Source of the DNA: DATAYF01 sp036272735
GTDB taxonomy: Bacteria; Chloroflexota; Ktedonobacteria; Ktedonobacterales; Ktedonobacteraceae
NCBI GenBank assembly: GCA_036272735.1
Contig: DATAYF010000626.1
Coordinates: 1 to 9,436, forward strand
Direction of reading: 5' to 3'
Length of the DNA: 9,436 nucleotides
Shown: in pieces, positions 6,497-9,436 of the stretch
Layout of the letters: each line of letters starts with the position of its first letter
How positions within the stretch are numbered: position 1 is the first letter of the stretch
The notes under the pieces: model-generated
Told to the model about the DNA's origin: nothing
The model's database searches: none
Seen by the model: only the letters and a program-made list of their open reading frames with translations
Made by a program: the position numbers and the translations under genes

Positions 6497-8200
6497 ATGT
6501 TTCGCGTTTACAAAAAGTATATTTGCAGACTACTCCCACTTGTACTCTGTCTCTTTTTGCTTACGGCATGCAATATTTTTGGTGGAAACCAACAGGTAAA
6601 AGCTCCCAAAAATCAGCAGGTCTATACGCTTCCTGAAATTGGCACCTACGATTTTGATACTCTGGACCCGGCGCTAGCCCATGATACGGCTTCGATCAAC
6701 GCGATTCAGATGTTGTTCACGGGCCTGGTGCAGTTCGACGATCACCTGCAAATCTACGGGCAACTCGCTCAGAATTGGCAAGTCGACCCAGGTGGCACCA
6801 CCTGGACATTTCACCTCAAGCCCCATCTTACCTTTAGTGATGGCACGCCGCTCACCGCCAGCGACGTCGTCTACAGCATTGATCGCGCCCTGCAACCAGC
6901 GACGCAGTCTACAATAGCTCCTCTTTACCTCGGCCAGATCAAAGACGCTAACCAGTTGTTGGCAGGTAAAATTTCGACCCTCATCGACGACAGTCTGCTA
7001 GCTCCCAATCCGACGACCGTTATTATTATCACGCAAACAAAAACGCCATATTTCCTCTCAATGCTCACCCATACCTGTTCGTACATCGTCGAAAAAAGTT
7101 TTGTAAGCAAGTATGGGACCGGGTTTACCGATCATCTTGCCGGAGGCGGTGGCACCGGCCCCTTTACAGTCGGAACGTATACGCATCGTGTGGAACTGAG
7201 CCTGGTGCCAAACGCACACTACTACGGCACCAGGCCGCAACTCCAGAAAGTCAACCTGGTCTTCTACCCAACAGCCGACCAGGCTTACCAGGCATATCAG
7301 CAGCACAAAATCGATACCACCCAGGTGCCGATCAACGCTATCAGCAGCGCGAAAAAACGCAACGATTTTGTGCAGACGCCACAATTGTGGATCAACTACT
7401 ACACCATGAACTACCTGGAAAAACCGTTTGATAACGTACACATTCGCCAGGCTTTTGCGTTGGCAATGAACAAAACAGCTATTGCCCAAAACGTGTGGAA
7501 GGGCACGGTGCTGCCAACCAACCATATTGTGCCACAAGGTATGAATGGCTATAACGCGAACCTGACCGGACCCGATGGTACAAACAACCTGACGGGCAAT
7601 GCCAGCAAGGCACAACAGTTACTCAAGCAGGGACTACAAGAAGAGGGTTGGAGCAGTAGCACACAGATACCGCCAATTACCTTAACCTACGCCACCAGTG
7701 TGCCTGGTTTTGATCAGGAAGTAGCGGCGCTTATCCGAACGTGGAAAACGGTGCTCAACGTTACCGTTACCAGTAATACCGTTGATTACAATACTTTGTT
7801 GGACAAAGTGACCGCCACTACCGGCAGTTCAAGTGGCCTACAAATGTGGGGCCTGTCCTGGGTGGGTGAGTATCCCGATGCGCACGATTGGCTGACCTAC
7901 CAGTTTGGGAAAGGCGCGCTGTACAACAATATGAATTATGGGGAAAACTTTGGCGGCACGGCGGCGAAGCAGCAGCTCGCCCAGCAGCAGCTCGCCACGG
8001 CTGACGGGACGATGGACCAGAATACGCGCCTGCAGGACTACCAGCAAGCCGAACAACAATTGGTCAACGATGTTGCCTGGTTGCCCATGGAACAGGTCAC
8101 GGCGACCATGCTGCGCAATCCCAACATCATCGGCATCATCGATAATGCCCAGAATGTGATACCCCCCGACGATTGGGGCAATATTTATCGTGTACAATAG
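6497..8200 (+). CDS. ABC transporter solute-binding lipoprotein, family 5 (peptide type)
   Basis: The 567-residue precursor begins with a basic N-terminus and hydrophobic core ending in the lipobox LTAC. Cys25 should be lipidated, anchoring the mature protein outside the membrane. It matches bacterial extracellular solute-binding protein family 5 (OppA/DppA/NikA type). The signature runs WTFHLKPHLTFSDG then PLTASDVVYS (103-127), with TGLVQFDDHLQI before it and FDNVHIRQAFALAMNK later. The length is normal for the family and the C-terminus reaches the usual W..IYRV end. These proteins capture oligopeptides, dipeptides or other small ligands for an ABC importer; the ligand cannot be read from sequence. 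No permease or ATPase gene is in the window. A paralogue follows after 185 nt. The codons for QQLA at about residue 492 lie in a 15-bp tandem duplication. The ATG was chosen because it opens the signal peptide directly. Confidence 0.95.
   Translation: MFRVYKKYICRLLPLVLCLFLLTACNIFGGNQQVKAPKNQQVYTLPEIGTYDFDTLDPALAHDTASINAIQMLFTGLVQFDDHLQIYGQLAQNWQVDPGGTTWTFHLKPHLTFSDGTPLTASDVVYSIDRALQPATQSTIAPLYLGQIKDANQLLAGKISTLIDDSLLAPNPTTVIIITQTKTPYFLSMLTHTCSYIVEKSFVSKYGTGFTDHLAGGGGTGPFTVGTYTHRVELSLVPNAHYYGTRPQLQKVNLVFYPTADQAYQAYQQHKIDTTQVPINAISSAKKRNDFVQTPQLWINYYTMNYLEKPFDNVHIRQAFALAMNKTAIAQNVWKGTVLPTNHIVPQGMNGYNANLTGPDGTNNLTGNASKAQQLLKQGLQEEGWSSSTQIPPITLTYATSVPGFDQEVAALIRTWKTVLNVTVTSNTVDYNTLLDKVTATTGSSSGLQMWGLSWVGEYPDAHDWLTYQFGKGALYNNMNYGENFGGTAAKQQLAQQQLATADGTMDQNTRLQDYQQAEQQLVNDVAWLPMEQVTATMLRNPNIIGIIDNAQNVIPPDDWGNIYRVQ
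7968..7997 (+). repeat. In-frame 15-bp tandem duplication
   Basis: AGCAGCAGCTCGCC occurs at 7968-7981 and again at 7983-7996, a unit of 15 bp. In the solute-binding protein it encodes QQLAQQQLAT after Lys491, a five-residue duplication in a helical surface region. It does not disturb the frame. Confidence 0.7.
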
Positions 8201-8232
8201 CTATACTTCAGAGAAAAACACATAAGATAGAT

Positions 8233-8275
8233 AACCTCTTCACATTTTTCTCAATTTTATGAGAGGTTTCTCTTC
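8233..8275 (+). terminator. Weak terminator-like hairpin after the first SBP gene
   Basis: AACCTCT (8233-8239) pairs with AGAGGTT (8262-8268) around a 22-nt AT-rich loop, followed by TCTCTTCT. A competing AU-rich pairing joins GAGAAAAA (8211-8218) to TTTTTCTC (8245-8252). Either could slow or end transcription, but the long loop makes this weak. Confidence 0.25.
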
Positions 8276-8287
8276 TACTCAACGTAG

Positions 8288-8307
8288 TTGTATATAAGTA
8301 TATACAA
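8288..8307. promoter_or_regulatory. AT-rich palindrome, possible operator
   Basis: TTGTATATA (8288-8296) and TATATACAA (8299-8307) are perfect reverse complements with a 2-bp spacer, AG. This is the size and symmetry of a dimeric repressor site, and GTATATAC-like cores are known for some GntR-type regulators. It lies 78 bp before the ATG of the second solute-binding gene, close to a TATATT (8317-8322) that could be a -10 element, although no good -35 is visible. Confidence 0.4.
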
Positions 8308-8385
8308 GCCTCTGCCTATATTTTCTCTTAACGTACACGTATTTTCTCAGCCCCCACTCATATGGCACACCAAGGAGAATAGCCC

Positions 8386-9436
8386 ATGCAACCTGGTAAA
8401 AAAATACCCAAAAGCTTCCTTCCCATGTTGTTGTGTCTGCTCTCACTGCTGCTCGCAGCTTGCGGCGGCGGTGGGCAAGGCACGACAAGCACCAGCAAAG
8501 CGGCTGCCAACAAGCAGATCTACGTTGCTCCACTAGGCGGACGTAGCGACATTAAGTCGTTTGATCCCGCGGTGACGACCGATCTGCTGTCGATCAATGC
8601 TATTGATATGGTCTTTACCGGCCTGGTGCAGCTCAACGACAAGCTCCAAATTGTCGATCAGCTCGCCGCCAGCCATAGCGTCGCTGCTGATGGCACCACC
8701 TGGACCTTTAAGCTCAGACCGAATTTGAAGTTCAGCGATGGCACCGCATTGACCTCAGCCGATGTGGTGTATAGCATCGACCGCGCCCTTGATCCTAACG
8801 TGAAGTCGGCCGCCTCGCCATCTTACCTCAATCTCGTGCTCGATTCCGACAAGCGGCTGGCGGGCAAGATCCCGACGCTGATCGGCGATAGCCTGCTGGC
8901 TCCTGATGCGAATACCGTGATCATCAAAACCAACAAAAAAGCTGCCTATTTCCTCGATGCCCTCTCGTATTCCTGCTCCTACGTGGTCGAGAAGAGCATG
9001 ATCCAGAAATACGGCAACAACTTTGCTGACCATCTCGCACAGGGTATCGGCGGCGATGGTCCCTGGATGGTCTCGAAATACCAGCATGGTAAAGACATCG
9101 AGTTCGTGCCCAATCCCCATTATTATGGGAAGAAACCGCAACTTAAAAAAGTCATTTTCCCCTTCTATCAGAACGCGGACACCGAGTATAGCGCCTACCA
9201 GGCCAACCAGATCGATAATGCGGGTGTTCCATCACCGCAGTTAAGCGCGGCCAAAGCGCTACCCAATAACCAGTTCCACCAGGTACCACAACTAGACCTC
9301 TACTACTACACCATGAACTACCTGACCAAACCGTTCAATAATATCAAGATTCGCCAGGCCTTCGCGCTGGCTATCAACAAGAATGAGATTGCCCAGAACG
9401 TCTACCACAATACGGTGATCCCAACCAACCACATCG
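8386..9436 (+). CDS. ABC transporter solute-binding lipoprotein, family 5, 3'-truncated by window end
   Basis: From the ATG at 8386, with AAGGAG 8 nt upstream, the frame is open to the window end: 350 residues and still unfinished. It has a lipoprotein signal peptide with lipobox LAAC (Cys26) followed by a Gly/Ser/Thr-rich tether. It carries the family 5 signature WTFKLRPNLKFSDG then ALTSADVVYS (106-130). It is a close paralogue of the preceding gene: 26 of 34 residues agree around the signature, and 33 of 44 around YYTMNYL.KPF and IRQAFALA. The spacing to the first gene is 185 nt, with its own ribosome binding site and a palindrome in the spacer, so it may be separately regulated. It is expected to bind a peptide-like ligand at the outer face of the membrane; the ligand is unknown. 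About 200 residues of the C-terminal lobe lie beyond the window. Confidence 0.94.
   Translation, partial: MQPGKKIPKSFLPMLLCLLSLLLAACGGGGQGTTSTSKAAANKQIYVAPLGGRSDIKSFDPAVTTDLLSINAIDMVFTGLVQLNDKLQIVDQLAASHSVAADGTTWTFKLRPNLKFSDGTALTSADVVYSIDRALDPNVKSAASPSYLNLVLDSDKRLAGKIPTLIGDSLLAPDANTVIIKTNKKAAYFLDALSYSCSYVVEKSMIQKYGNNFADHLAQGIGGDGPWMVSKYQHGKDIEFVPNPHYYGKKPQLKKVIFPFYQNADTEYSAYQANQIDNAGVPSPQLSAAKALPNNQFHQVPQLDLYYYTMNYLTKPFNNIKIRQAFALAINKNEIAQNVYHNTVIPTNHI

Noticed and set aside
7058..7615. 185-codon minus-strand frame inside the first solute-binding protein gene
   Set aside because: The plus-strand frame has unmistakable family 5 signatures and a close paralogue next door; the antisense frame has no recognisable domain.
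1..9436. CRISPR array, tRNA or rRNA genes, complete insertion sequence
   Set aside because: No regularly spaced repeats, no tRNA-like cloverleaf with conserved arms, no rRNA-like sequence and no transposase frame were seen.

Overview
The window looks like accessory or intermediate-conservation chromosome from a mid-GC, Shine-Dalgarno-using bacterium. Several features fit a filamentous Chloroflexota of the Ktedonobacter type: large TPR proteins, lipoprotein family-5 solute-binding proteins carrying a classical LxAC lipobox, a stand-alone cyclic-nucleotide-binding protein, and long structured intergenic repeats. This taxonomic call is from general resemblance only and no database search was possible.

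Layout. Bases 1-173 hold the end of a short or partial plus-strand ORF. Bases 174-510 show no convincing gene. A minus-strand gene (568-1005) encodes a small cyclic-nucleotide-binding-domain protein without a DNA-binding domain. It is bounded by a perfect-stem rho-independent terminator (511-551) and a TATAAT promoter (1056-1083). Diverging from it, a good plus-strand promoter (TTGACT-17 bp-TACAAT, 1102-1130) starts a leader of about 240 nt that contains a 15-bp hairpin and leads into a 745-residue TPR protein (1378-3615). Two proteins I cannot assign to a characterised family follow on the same strand. One is 260 residues (3748-4530) and the other is 489 residues (4631-6100), built from about four helical repeats that each end in a histidine, usually Gly-His. 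A perfect 23-bp inverted repeat separates these two genes, and a roughly 93-nt multi-stem structured element follows the second.

After about 290 nt with no firm gene come two tandem paralogous family-5 (oligopeptide/dipeptide type) ABC transporter solute-binding lipoproteins, 6497-8200 and 8386 to beyond the window end. No permease or ATPase genes are visible in the window. An AT-rich 9+2+9 palindrome lies in the spacer before the second one.

How they may work together (inference). The CNBD protein, the TPR scaffold and the two unknown proteins could form one signalling or stress-related locus read from a shared divergent promoter region. The TPR protein resembles the TPR part of TPR-CHAT proteins but stops where the protease domain would begin. 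The two solute-binding proteins are probably a separate nutrient-uptake unit whose transporter subunits lie further downstream.
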